Part shown: positions 24,890-32,887 of the stretch, piece by piece
Layout of the letters: each line of letters begins with the position of its first letter
Numbering within the stretch: the first letter of the stretch is position 1
Source of the DNA: Selenomonadaceae bacterium
Lineage (GTDB): Bacteria; Bacillota; Negativicutes; Selenomonadales; Selenomonadaceae
DNA length: 64,000 bases
Assembly: GCA_017428215.1 (NCBI GenBank)
Contig: JAFRRH010000068.1
Coordinates: forward strand, 54,420 to 118,419
Reading direction: 5' to 3'
Notes under the pieces: model-generated
Seen by the model: the letters and a program-made list of their open reading frames with translations, nothing else
Told to the model about the DNA's origin: nothing
Database searches by the model: none
Translations under genes and position numbers: made by a program

Positions 24890-25879
24890 ATGAAACTCAC
24901 GCGCAGAGATTTTGTTAAAATCGCAGGGATAGCGGGATTGGTTGGATTAACAGGTAATTTTACAGCTTGCAACAACAATACGGCAGGTACGGGAAGTATT
25001 GCAGAAGCTGATAAACTTCCGCCTGCCGACAAAGCCACAGTTTACTTTTCTAAAAACATAGACGCGGAACATCTCATTTCACTTTATAATAAAATTAATT
25101 CGGAGATAAGCGGCAAGGTCGGAATAAAAGTTCATACGGGCGAACCGAACGGACCAAATATTTTGCCGCGCGACATGGTTAAAGCTTTCCAAGCTCAAAT
25201 TCCCAACTCGGCAATCGTTGAGACGAATACGCTTTACGGCGGCGCACGCTCGACAACTGAACGCCACAGAAAAACTATTAAAGCTAATGGCTGGACATTT
25301 TGCCCTGTTGATATTCTCGACGAAGATGGCGACGTTAGTTTTCAAGTCAAAAAAGGGTTCCACCTAACCGAAGTTGCTATGGGCTCGCACTTGATTAATT
25401 ATGATTCGCTTGTTGTTTTGACGCACTTTAAAGGACATGCAATGGGCGGTTTTGGCGGCAGTCTAAAAAATATTGCTATTGGTTGTGCATCTGGTAAAGT
25501 TGGCAAGGCACAAATTCACGGCAAAGATTGGGAAACGGGAAATGTATTTCTGGAACGCATGGTTGACAGCGGCAAGGCGATTTGTGACCATTTCGGCAGG
25601 AAAATTGTTTTTATAAACGTCTTGAATCGCCTTAGTGTTGATTGCGATTGTGTTGGCGCAGGTGCCACCGCTCCGGTTATGCCCGATTTGGGGATTCTCG
25701 CCTCGACAGATATTCTTGCCGTTGATAAAGCCGCAATCGATATGATTTATAATTTTCCAGACGATCGCAAAAACGATTTGATTACACGGATAGAAAGTCG
25801 TAGCGGGCGGCGTCAACTTTCCGCTATGGAGGAACTTCAAATGGGTACTTCTAATTATGAAATTATTTCCATTGATTGA
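24890..25879 (+). CDS. DUF362 domain lipoprotein with Tat-like signal
   Basis: 329 residues. The start MKLTRRDFVKIAGIAGLVGL has a twin-arginine motif and a hydrophobic stretch, then a lipobox-like FTAC, so the protein is probably exported folded and anchored by lipid. The DUF362 region includes VLTHFKGHAMGGFGGSLKN and the cysteines at C-D-C in VDCDCVGAG. DUF362 proteins are often linked to iron-sulfur or redox partners; the activity is unknown. The ATG at 24890 follows AGGAGG. scfB starts 15 nt downstream, so the two are likely in one operon. Confidence 0.82.
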   Translation: MKLTRRDFVKIAGIAGLVGLTGNFTACNNNTAGTGSIAEADKLPPADKATVYFSKNIDAEHLISLYNKINSEISGKVGIKVHTGEPNGPNILPRDMVKAFQAQIPNSAIVETNTLYGGARSTTERHRKTIKANGWTFCPVDILDEDGDVSFQVKKGFHLTEVAMGSHLINYDSLVVLTHFKGHAMGGFGGSLKNIAIGCASGKVGKAQIHGKDWETGNVFLERMVDSGKAICDHFGRKIVFINVLNRLSVDCDCVGAGATAPVMPDLGILASTDILAVDKAAIDMIYNFPDDRKNDLITRIESRSGRRQLSAMEELQMGTSNYEIISID

Positions 25880-25894
25880 TAGCGGAGGAATTGA

Positions 25895-27226
25895 ATGATC
25901 TACAAATTTAAGCAGGGCGACGAGTTTATTTTATTAGATGTTAATAGCGGAGCAGTTCATTTAATTGACGAGCCGACATTTAAAATTTTAGACGACTTCA
26001 ACGGCACTAACGACGCGGAGATTTTATCTAAATATCCTGCCGCTGACACCGTTGAAATTTTGAGCGAACTTCATCAGCTGATTGACGCGGGCGAACTTTT
26101 TGCGCCAGAAATTGACGTGCCTCCGACGTTTGCAACTCGTGGAGTCGTGAAAAGTTTATGTCTTATGGTTGCGCAAGATTGCAATCTCCGCTGTAAATAT
26201 TGTTTTGGCGACGGCGGAACTTTTGGACACCGCGCAGTTATGTCGGAGGAAGTCGGGCGGGCGGCTGTCGATTTTATTATAAAAAATTCGGGCATTCGTA
26301 AGCATTGCGAGATAGATTTTTTCGGCGGCGAGCCACTGATTAATTTCCGAACAGTTAAAGCCGTCACTGAATACGTTAGACAACGCGAGCAGGATACTGG
26401 CAAAACTTTTAAGCTGACGTTGACGACGAACGGCATTTTACTTGACGAAAAAATTTCTGCGTGGCTTAACGAGAATAATATTTCGCTGGTTTTAAGTTTG
26501 GACGGGCGCAAGGAAATTCACGACGCCATGAGACCCGACATTAGCGGGCGCGGCAGTTATGATAGAGTGATTAAAAATTTTAAACGATTTATCGACAGTC
26601 GCAACGGAGAAAATTATTATCTGCGCGGTACTTACACGAAAAAAAATTTGGACTTCGCGACGGACGTTTTGAGCATACACGACGCGGGCTTTGATATTTT
26701 ATCCGTTGAGCCGGTTGTATTGAAAGATTCGCCACTTGCCTTGACCACAGAAGATTTGCCGAGAATTTGCGAAGAATACGACCGATTGACCGAAGCTTAT
26801 CTGGAGCGTCGCCGCGCAGGACGAGGATTTTTCTTCTTTCACTTTAACGTTGACTTATCGAACGGACCTTGCGTTGCGAAAAGATTAGCGGGTTGTGGAG
26901 CGGGGCACGAATATTTTGCCGTAGCTGAAAACGGAGATTTGTATCCTTGTCATCAATTCGTTGGTCGCGAGCGATATAAGTTAGGAAATATTTTTGACGG
27001 AGTTGATAAATCTGCGCGACACTGGTTGAAATATTTCCGCGAGTCGCACGTTTTAAATAAGCCTAAATGCCGTGATTGTTGGGCTAAATTTTTCTGTAGT
27101 GGCGGCTGTCATGCAAACGCCGATTTATTTAACGGAGATATTCGAGAGCCTTACGAGGTCGGTTGTGAGATTCAGAAAAAACGCCTTGAGTGCGCCATTT
27201 ACATTCAAGCCAAGCTCGCCGAATAA
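25895..27226 (+). CDS. scfB: SCIFF peptide thioether maturase (radical SAM/SPASM)
   Basis: 443 residues. Residues 1-80 form a peptide-recognition (RRE-like) domain. The radical SAM cluster is C96-x3-C100-x2-C103 in QDCNLRCKYCFGDGG. The C-terminus has the multi-cysteine SPASM region (CGAGHEYFAVAENGDLYPC, CRDCWAKFFCSGGCHAN, GCEIQ). ScfB enzymes install thioether bonds in the six-cysteine SCIFF peptide. The matching scfA gene is at 30231, 3 kb downstream, instead of adjacent. GCGGAGGAATTG precedes the ATG. Assignment rests on both the motif pattern and the presence of SCIFF nearby. Confidence 0.92.
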   Translation: MIYKFKQGDEFILLDVNSGAVHLIDEPTFKILDDFNGTNDAEILSKYPAADTVEILSELHQLIDAGELFAPEIDVPPTFATRGVVKSLCLMVAQDCNLRCKYCFGDGGTFGHRAVMSEEVGRAAVDFIIKNSGIRKHCEIDFFGGEPLINFRTVKAVTEYVRQREQDTGKTFKLTLTTNGILLDEKISAWLNENNISLVLSLDGRKEIHDAMRPDISGRGSYDRVIKNFKRFIDSRNGENYYLRGTYTKKNLDFATDVLSIHDAGFDILSVEPVVLKDSPLALTTEDLPRICEEYDRLTEAYLERRRAGRGFFFFHFNVDLSNGPCVAKRLAGCGAGHEYFAVAENGDLYPCHQFVGRERYKLGNIFDGVDKSARHWLKYFRESHVLNKPKCRDCWAKFFCSGGCHANADLFNGDIREPYEVGCEIQKKRLECAIYIQAKLAE

Positions 27227-27260
27227 AACTTCCTGCGGCTAATAAAGAGGTTATAAAGTT

Positions 27261-28724
27261 ATGACAAAATATTTAATGTTTCAAGGCACGAGTTCGCACG
27301 TTGGCAAAAGTATATTGACAACTGCGCTGTGCCGAATTTTTTTTCGCGAAGGGCGGCGCGTCGTTCCGTTCAAGGCACAAAATATGGCGTTAAACTCATT
27401 CGTGACGGCTGACGGCTTGGAAATGGGACGTGCACAAGTTGCACAGGCTGAGGCGGCAAATCTCGCGCCCCGTGTCGAAATGAATCCAGTTTTGCTAAAA
27501 CCGACGGGCAACGCAACTTCGCAAGTTATAATTAACGGACGAGCAATCGGCGTTATGAGTGCGGCGGATTATCATCAAGGCTATTCGCTTAAGGCGTTCG
27601 AGGCGGTCAAGACGGCACTGCAAAAACTTTCCGCAGAATTCGATACGATAATAATTGAGGGGGCTGGCTCCCCTGCCGAAGTCAACTTGAAAGCCAACGA
27701 TATTGTCAATATGCGCGTCGCCAAATATTTAAATGCGCCCGTGATCTTGGTTGCTGACATTGACAGAGGCGGCGCGTTGGCGTCATTGGTTGGCACGCTT
27801 GAATTGCTTGACGATGACGAACGCGAACTTGTTAAAGGGCTGGTAATTAATAAATTTCGCGGCGATGTTAATTTGCTTTTGCCTGCCGTCGATTTTTTGG
27901 AGAATAAAACAGGTAAGCCTGTGCTCGGTATCGTTCCGTTTATTGAAAAGCTCGGCATTGATGACGAAGACTCCGTTTCTTTGGACGATAAAATTTCCTG
28001 CGCGGGCGGCGAAATTAATATTGCGGTGATTCGGCTCAGCAAGCTCTCAAACTTCACGGACTTTGACAGCTTAGCGGGCGAGGCTGATGTTAATCTTTTT
28101 TACGCCACTGAACCCGACGAACTTGACGCCGCTGACGTGATTATTTTGCCGGGCAGTAAGAATACTTCGGAAGATTTAATAAGTCTACGCAAGAATAATT
28201 TTGCCGAAAAGATTTTGCGACGTGCGGAGGGCGGCGCGGCGATTGTCGGGATATGCGGCGGTTTTCAAATGCTCGGTGAAAAAATTTTTGACCCGCTCAA
28301 AACCGAATCAAATTACGTCGAACTTGACGGCTTAAAACTTTTGCCGATCGAAACGACTTTTACCGCCGAAAAGTTTACGCGCCAAATTTTTATGCCGGAA
28401 TTGAATTTTACTTTTCTAAACCAAAATATTTCTGCTAAAAATCTTGAGGGTTATGAAATTCACAGCGGCGAATCCAATCTGCGCGGACAAAAAATTATCT
28501 CCGATAAAAATATTTTCGGCACTTATGTACACGGAATTTTTGATAACGACGACTTCCGTCGAAAATTTTTGAACGCTGTCCGCTTGAAAAAAAATCTGCC
28601 GCCACTTACCTCAACGCGAAACGTTCGGGCTGAAAAGCAAAAAAATTACGAACGACTTGCCAATATCGTCCGCCAAAGTTTGAATATGGACTTGCTAGAA
28701 AAAATCATTTCGCAAGATGTTTGA
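27261..28724 (+). CDS. cobQ: cobyric acid synthase
   Basis: 487 residues, KYLMFQGTSSHVGKSILTTALCR, with the P-loop GTSSHVGKS, FKAQNMALNS, and a class I glutamine amidotransferase domain at the C-terminus (GICGGFQMLG with the nucleophile Cys; GYEIHSGES). It amidates four carboxylates of adenosylcobyrinic a,c-diamide in cobalamin synthesis. Also called CbiP. It starts 34 nt after scfB on the same strand. No other cobalamin genes or cobalamin riboswitch are visible here. Confidence 0.95.
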   Translation: MTKYLMFQGTSSHVGKSILTTALCRIFFREGRRVVPFKAQNMALNSFVTADGLEMGRAQVAQAEAANLAPRVEMNPVLLKPTGNATSQVIINGRAIGVMSAADYHQGYSLKAFEAVKTALQKLSAEFDTIIIEGAGSPAEVNLKANDIVNMRVAKYLNAPVILVADIDRGGALASLVGTLELLDDDERELVKGLVINKFRGDVNLLLPAVDFLENKTGKPVLGIVPFIEKLGIDDEDSVSLDDKISCAGGEINIAVIRLSKLSNFTDFDSLAGEADVNLFYATEPDELDAADVIILPGSKNTSEDLISLRKNNFAEKILRRAEGGAAIVGICGGFQMLGEKIFDPLKTESNYVELDGLKLLPIETTFTAEKFTRQIFMPELNFTFLNQNISAKNLEGYEIHSGESNLRGQKIISDKNIFGTYVHGIFDNDDFRRKFLNAVRLKKNLPPLTSTRNVRAEKQKNYERLANIVRQSLNMDLLEKIISQDV

Positions 28725-28743
28725 TGAGTATAGGAAATTGTAA

Positions 28744-28772
28744 TTGAAATTTTACCTACGCTATGATAGAAT
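28744..28772 (+). promoter_or_regulatory. promoter of the polyprenyl synthase
   Basis: TTGAAA (28744-28749), 17-nt spacer, TAGAAT (28767-28772), in the gap after cobQ. Confidence 0.55.
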
Positions 28773-28802
28773 TGCAGAAAATTTTTTTGGCAGGTGAGCT
28801 GA

Positions 28803-29759
28803 TTGAATTTTGTGGCGGCATTAAACGACGTAGCAGCAAAAAATTTGCACGTATTGGAGGAGCAAATAGGACTGGCAATCGCGGAAGATTCTTTTATATT
28901 TGAAGCTTGCGAGCCACTGTTCAAAGGCGGAAAAAGATTGCGTCCAATGCTATTTTTGTTATGTGCCAATTCAAAAACAGATTGTCCGCCCGAAAAAACT
29001 ATGCCGCTGGCGACGGCTCTCGAATTGATTCACACAGCTAGCCTAGTGCACGATGACATTATCGACACGTCAAAAAAGCGGCGCGGCGTCGAAACTGCCA
29101 ATTCCAAATACGGCGCACAAATCGCAGTGCTAATCGGCGATTATCTTTTTGCTAAAGCGTTTCAACTCGTCGCAGAAAATAATTACGGCGCGGAAGTCAC
29201 GACGACTTTATCAAAGCTCGTTAAAAATCTTTGTGTCGGGGAAATCATGCAAGATCGTTCGCTCTTTGAAATTCCAACTTTGACTGAATACTACACGCGG
29301 ATAAATCTCAAGACGGCGGTTTTTCTATCAAGCTGTTGTCGGCTCGGCGCGATTGTGTCTAAAATGGATAATCGCGAAATCGAAAATCTTACGGCTTACG
29401 GGTCGGGATTAGGGCTTGCTTTCCAAATTATCGATGACTTATTGGATTTTTTCGGCGACGAGAAAACTACAGGCAAACCTCGTGGCGGCGACTTGAAAAG
29501 CGGCGTGATAACTCTTCCCGTGATTCGTGCCCTTGAAACTAGCGACGAGGCTACGATGCTGAAAAGAATCGTCACGACCGGCGGAGATGTTGACGCCGCG
29601 ATTAAAATTATTCAAATTACGGACGCGGTTGACTATTGCAGGACGCGAGCAGAGGCGCACATTGAATCAGCGCGGGTTAATCTTCCGTTTACGCTGAAAA
29701 CTTCCGTTGCGCTTGCACTCGAACAAATTGCTGATTTTGTAGTAGACCGCACCCGATAA
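28803..29759 (+). CDS. all-trans polyprenyl diphosphate synthase
   Basis: 318 residues with both Asp-rich motifs of prenyl synthases: SLVHDDIIDTS (first) and FQIIDDLLDFFGD (second), plus GGKRLRPML. It extends farnesyl diphosphate with isopentenyl units; the residues before the first motif fit a medium- or long-chain product such as the menaquinone side chain (HepT/IspB type), but chain length cannot be fixed by eye. It starts at TTG 28803 after AGGTGA. A second, shorter-chain synthase (ispA) lies at 34750. Confidence 0.9.
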   Translation: MNFVAALNDVAAKNLHVLEEQIGLAIAEDSFIFEACEPLFKGGKRLRPMLFLLCANSKTDCPPEKTMPLATALELIHTASLVHDDIIDTSKKRRGVETANSKYGAQIAVLIGDYLFAKAFQLVAENNYGAEVTTTLSKLVKNLCVGEIMQDRSLFEIPTLTEYYTRINLKTAVFLSSCCRLGAIVSKMDNREIENLTAYGSGLGLAFQIIDDLLDFFGDEKTTGKPRGGDLKSGVITLPVIRALETSDEATMLKRIVTTGGDVDAAIKIIQITDAVDYCRTRAEAHIESARVNLPFTLKTSVALALEQIADFVVDRTR

Positions 29760-29782
29760 ACATTTTTTGGGAGTTGGGAACA

Positions 29783-30160
29783 GTGACGTAAAAAGTGTAA
29801 AAACGTCTAATCAGGTAGACAAAAGTGCAGTGTAATGCTGAAAGCTCATAAACCAAAATAGCCATTGAGCCAGTTTGCCGCTTAAAGGCAGTCTAGCGTC
29901 GGGAAGCCAGTGCAGGTTGAAATAGTCCTGATAACTAAGAGGTAGAACTCCGAGGGTGATATGCGGACGTGGCACTTAAGCCGGAGGGCTTTGTACTCAG
30001 CAAATATTACGAAAGGAGAAGGCTACAAGATGAATCAACAAGTCGTCACCTGAAAGACGCTGTTGATATGTACCGGTGGCTAGCCGGAAAGTAACGACTG
30101 TGGAGTGTTACATAAACGTTAGTAGGTACGCCGAGAACGGACACGCAGAAGCAGTAAGAT
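29783..30160 (+). ncRNA. structured RNA region, probably a group II intron domain I remnant
   Basis: No ORF runs through this 380-nt stretch, but it is full of short stems (GTCTA/TAGAC, GCTCA/TGAGC, TGCC/GGCA, CTCCG/CGGAG, ATCAACA/TGTTGAT) and purine-rich joins. Segments such as GGTAGAACTCC, GACGTGGCACTTAAG, GGCTTTGTACTC, CGTCACCTGAA and GGTACGCCGAGAACGGACAC look like the domain I core of bacterial group II introns as I remember them. No reverse transcriptase and no domain V hairpin follow, so it would be a 5' fragment. Another large regulatory RNA is the alternative; a covariance-model search would decide. Confidence 0.5.
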
Positions 30161-30230
30161 GAAATCGCGAGATTCACCCGAAACATCTTGGCATGGACAT
30201 TTGTCTATGTTTAAAGTAGCAGTTGATAAT

Positions 30231-30377
30231 ATGAAACACATTAAGACGGTTAATAAGCCAAACTTGCAAGCCACGCTAACAAAGGGCGGTTGTGGCGAGT
30301 GTCAAGCGTCATGTCAGAGCGCGTGCAAAACCAGTTGCACTGTCGGTAATCAAGTTTGTGAGCGTCAAAAAAAATAA
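30231..30377 (+). CDS. scfA: six-cysteine SCIFF precursor peptide
   Basis: 48 residues starting MKHIKTVNKPNLQATLTKGG. The core has the six cysteines of SCIFF (CGECQASCQSACKTSC, then C43). The peptide is nearly universal in Clostridia and relatives and is cross-linked by ScfB through Cys-Thr thioethers; its role is unknown. The usual MKHIKT start is kept, yet no SD site precedes the ATG, and a structured-RNA remnant ends about 70 nt upstream, so the original leader may have been replaced. An in-frame ATG at 30159 also lacks an SD. Confidence 0.93.
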   Translation: MKHIKTVNKPNLQATLTKGGCGECQASCQSACKTSCTVGNQVCERQKK

Positions 30378-30390
30378 TTTATAATTTGTC

Positions 30391-30424
30391 GGTGTCGTCG
30401 AATAATTCTCGGCGGCATTTTTTT
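30391..30424 (+). terminator. intrinsic terminator of scfA
   Basis: TGTCGTCGA pairs with TCGGCGGCA (with G-U pairs), followed by TTTTTTT. Confidence 0.8.
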
Positions 30425-30647
30425 GTAAAAAATATCGAAATGGTTTAGGAGTATCTATGAAAAAAATTTAAATTAGTATGATTTTCGCGCCTTCTCTCAA
30501 CTTTACTTAGTTGATGTTTACAATTAGCAACGATACGCGAAATAAAGCCAGTTTTGTACCTAACTGTACTCAACTGTAATTTACCGAAATTCAAACACTC
30601 TGTAGACAATACGCAGACAAGAAAGCCGCCTCCACGTTGGGAAGAAG

Positions 30648-30752
30648 CTAAAATTTTGGTCGTACAAAATATTTCCGTCGAACTGCTTGCCGCCGAGAAA
30701 GAATGTGTTTAACCTTAGCAACTTCATCGGAATTATTGTACGTAATAACCAT
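30648..30752 (-). CDS. short ORF downstream of a frameshifted gene
   Basis: 34 codons, starting MVITYNNSDEVAKVKHILSR and ending in a basic stretch VRPKF. CGGAGGAATTAAAA gives a good SD, and the ATG lies next to the stop of the frameshifted gene, implying coupled translation. I do not recognise it. It ends near the left inverted repeat, so it may itself be cut short. The region holds phage- or accessory-like remnants. Confidence 0.45.
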   Translation of the reverse strand: MVITYNNSDEVAKVKHILSRRQAVRRKYFVRPKF

Positions 30753-30754
30753 TT

Positions 30755-31122
30755 TTAATTCCTCCGTATTAAAAATATTATCAAAGGTAGAATCAAAATT
30801 CTATGCGCCAGAAGAAGAGCTTGTATAATATGAAATTCCGCTATCAACATGCCCGTTACGGCAGAAATTTTAACGTTAATAGAATTGTCGCCCGCGCTAA
30901 TAGCGAAGGTCTCAACAATTTCAGTATCGAGCTGTTGAAGTGCAAGTTCTTCGGAAAAATCGAAGGTGAAAAGCGCGGTGCCAGAACCGCTTTACTTCCG
31001 TAGAAGCTAACGGTATTGCCGCTAACTACAAGCGAACGGAAAGTAACTTCGAGTTCATCGTTAACGCGGGGCAAGGCAGTTTGAAGTTTTCCTACCTTAA
31101 CAAGGTTATCAGTAGTAGCCAT
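30755..31122 (-). pseudogene. frameshifted small gene of unknown family
   Basis: The first 44 codons (MATTDNLVKVGKLQTALPRV...VVSGNTVSFYGS) run into a spurious frame. Shifting frame at the AAA at about 30990 recovers a sensible continuation (GSGTALFTFDFSEELALQQL, then FAISAGDNSINVKIS). The span is one base short of a multiple of three, so a single lost A in an A-run explains it; the ancestral product would be 122 residues. The beta-rich composition suggests a phage tail or surface module, but this is a guess. The start has AGATAATTTTT before it and a weak SD (GGAGATAA). Confidence 0.6.
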
Positions 31123-31183
31123 AAAAAATTATCTCCAAAAATATCAACACCTGAGTCCGTGTGCACTCGTTCAAAGGACGCTG

Positions 31184-31444
31184 TTAACCAAAAACATCAT
31201 CAAGCAACTGGTCAATTTCTTCATCAGTTGCGATTTGGGAATCATCGACGTTAGAGCCGCATTGATTGCTAAGAACATCATCCAGTAGTTGATTAATTTC
31301 CGCGTCGGTAGCAATTTGAGAATCGTCAATAGTTGCACTGCTACTAGCCGTGCTGCCTGAATCAACGATAAAATGCATGACGCGAATCAAAGCCCGCCTG
31401 CCGCCCTCTGCACAACGCAGATACCTTGTTCCGTCAAAAGACAT
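31184..31444 (-). CDS. small protein with repeated acidic motif (possibly 5'-truncated)
   Basis: 86 residues from the ATG at 31444 (an in-frame TTG lies at 31465). The C-terminal half holds two copies of DDSQIATD-x-EI-x-QLLDDV, separated by SNQCGSNV. The N-terminal part is RYLRCAEGGRRALIRV-like and basic. No SD precedes either start, and a hairpin lies directly upstream, so the true 5' end may be lost. The acidic motif resembles short linker repeats seen in phage tail proteins, which fits the neighbouring frameshifted gene. Family not recognised. Confidence 0.45.
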   Translation of the reverse strand: MSFDGTRYLRCAEGGRRALIRVMHFIVDSGSTASSSATIDDSQIATDAEINQLLDDVLSNQCGSNVDDSQIATDEEIDQLLDDVFG

Positions 31445-31466
31445 TTTATTAAGCGGGTAAAGCAAA

Positions 31467-31500
31467 AAGCCCTTTTCAGGCTATTCCGAAATGGGCTTTA
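31467..31500. terminator. hairpin next to the accessory patch
   Basis: AAAGCCC pairs with GGGCTTT over a 20-nt loop; an A-run precedes it on the plus strand, giving a short T-run on the minus strand. It probably ends the aldo/keto reductase transcript. Confidence 0.5.
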
Positions 31501-31575
31501 TCTACAAGCTGACATCTCCCGATATTGGAAGTTTTTTTCTTGTCTGCGTATTGTTTACAGGACGATTGATAAAAA

Positions 31576-32700
31576 TTATTTGCCGAATGCCTTTGCGACT
31601 TTAACGAGTTCGCCGCGAATTTTAATGTGCTGAGGACAAACTTTTTCGCAAGCACCGCATTTAATGCATTCGCCAGCATTTTTCTTATCATGCATTGTAA
31701 CCAGCCATTGATACTGATTAGCGGCGAATTTTTTGTCTTTGTAAAGCGTCAAAACATTGTAAGCGGTGAATGAGCCGCTGATACCGATATTTTGCGGGCA
31801 AACTTTAGCGCAGTAATTGCAAGTGGTGCAAGGGATAATTGGCAAGCTCGCCAAAACTTTGCGTGCTTCGTCTATTGTTGCCTGTTCGGAGTCATTAAGC
31901 CGTTTGAAATTTTCCATGTAGTCGACGTTATCTTCCATTTGCGCAAGAGTACTCATGCCCGACAAGACAGCTATAACGCCGTCTAAACTTGCCGCAAAAC
32001 GAATTGCCCAAGACGCCAAAGACACATTTGGATTTGCTTTTTTGAGAACATCAGCGACGACTTCGGGGGGATTTGCCAACATGCCTCCTTTAATCGGCTC
32101 CATGATAACAATCGGCTTGTTATGCTTGCGAGCGACCTCATAACAACCGTGCGATTGAATAGCGGGATTTTCCCAGTCCGCGTAGTTTATCTGGAGCTGA
32201 ACGAATTCCGCTTCAGGGTGCTTAATCAAAATTTCGTCGAGTTCTTCGGGAGTGGAGTGGAAGGAAAATCCGACGTGCTTAATCAAACCCTCGCGCTTTT
32301 TCTCAAAGACGAAATCCCACATTTTGAAACGCTCAAAAAATTCCGTGCGCGTCTCTCCAAGATTGTGCAGGAGATAAAAATCAAAGTAGCCCGCGCCCGT
32401 CCTAGCCAGTGAAGTCTCAAATTGCGCGATTGCATCTTCCCGCGTCTTACAATTAATCCACGCAGCATTTTTCGTCGCCAACGTAAATTTATCACGCGGG
32501 TGACGTTCGACCAACGCTTGACGAATTGCGTCTTCACTGCCAGGATACGCCCACGCCGTATCAAAATACGTGAAGCCTTTCGACAGGAATAAATCGACCA
32601 TATTTTTGACTTGCTCAAGGTCAATGGTCTCGTCCCCAAGTCGCGGCAGTCTCATAAGTCCGAAGCCTAACTTTTTAATTTCTTCACCGAGATAAGCCAT
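31576..32700 (-). CDS. aldo/keto reductase with C-terminal 4Fe-4S ferredoxin domain
   Basis: 374 residues. The N-terminal TIM barrel has GFGLMRLP, FDTAWAYPGSE (the catalytic Tyr in AWAY) and LLHNLGE. The C-terminus carries cysteine motifs of the ferredoxin type: CTTCNYCAKVCPQNI and CIKCGACEKVCPQHI, enough for two 4Fe-4S clusters. This anaerobe-type reductase is common in Firmicutes; the substrate is unknown. The start at 32700 follows AGGAGG and a good promoter, and removes a 27-residue extension that would be intergenic. Confidence 0.9.
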   Translation of the reverse strand: MAYLGEEIKKLGFGLMRLPRLGDETIDLEQVKNMVDLFLSKGFTYFDTAWAYPGSEDAIRQALVERHPRDKFTLATKNAAWINCKTREDAIAQFETSLARTGAGYFDFYLLHNLGETRTEFFERFKMWDFVFEKKREGLIKHVGFSFHSTPEELDEILIKHPEAEFVQLQINYADWENPAIQSHGCYEVARKHNKPIVIMEPIKGGMLANPPEVVADVLKKANPNVSLASWAIRFAASLDGVIAVLSGMSTLAQMEDNVDYMENFKRLNDSEQATIDEARKVLASLPIIPCTTCNYCAKVCPQNIGISGSFTAYNVLTLYKDKKFAANQYQWLVTMHDKKNAGECIKCGACEKVCPQHIKIRGELVKVAKAFGK

Positions 32701-32752
32701 GTTAAAACCTCCTAAAAATATACAAAAACTTTGCTCAAGAGTTCTTATGGTA

Positions 32753-32781
32753 AATATACTTTTTACGGCTTGTCCTGTCAA
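32753..32781 (-). promoter_or_regulatory. promoter of the aldo/keto reductase
   Basis: Minus strand: TTGACA (32776-32781), 17-nt spacer, TATATT (32753-32758). Confidence 0.7.
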
Positions 32782-32887
32782 TCACAAATTTATATTTATA
32801 AACAAGTCGCTACTTAATGGAAATATTTTTGCAGGGGAACTTGGACGGGCGAAGAATCAATCCTTTAAAACTTTTGGAGGTAATTAT

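Larger units (their letters stand above)
30600..31560. repeat. inverted repeat pair flanking a decayed accessory patch
   Basis: The left copy (30600-30624) reads CTGTAGACAATACGCAGACA then AGAAA. The right copy (about 31536-31560) is its reverse complement with one change (G to A). Looser similarity continues about 25 nt inside each copy (a CTCC...GGGA segment and AGCT). The 900 bp between carry three small minus-strand ORFs, at least one frameshifted. Outside, a short stub (AGGAG, then ATG and three codons, at about 30457) is all that remains of another gene. Confidence 0.6.

Noticed and set aside
29783..30160. RNase P RNA or tmRNA in the ORF-free stretch
   Set aside because: The conserved strings of both (for example GAGGAAAGTCC, or a GGGG...GGTTCGA acceptor end with CCA) are absent.
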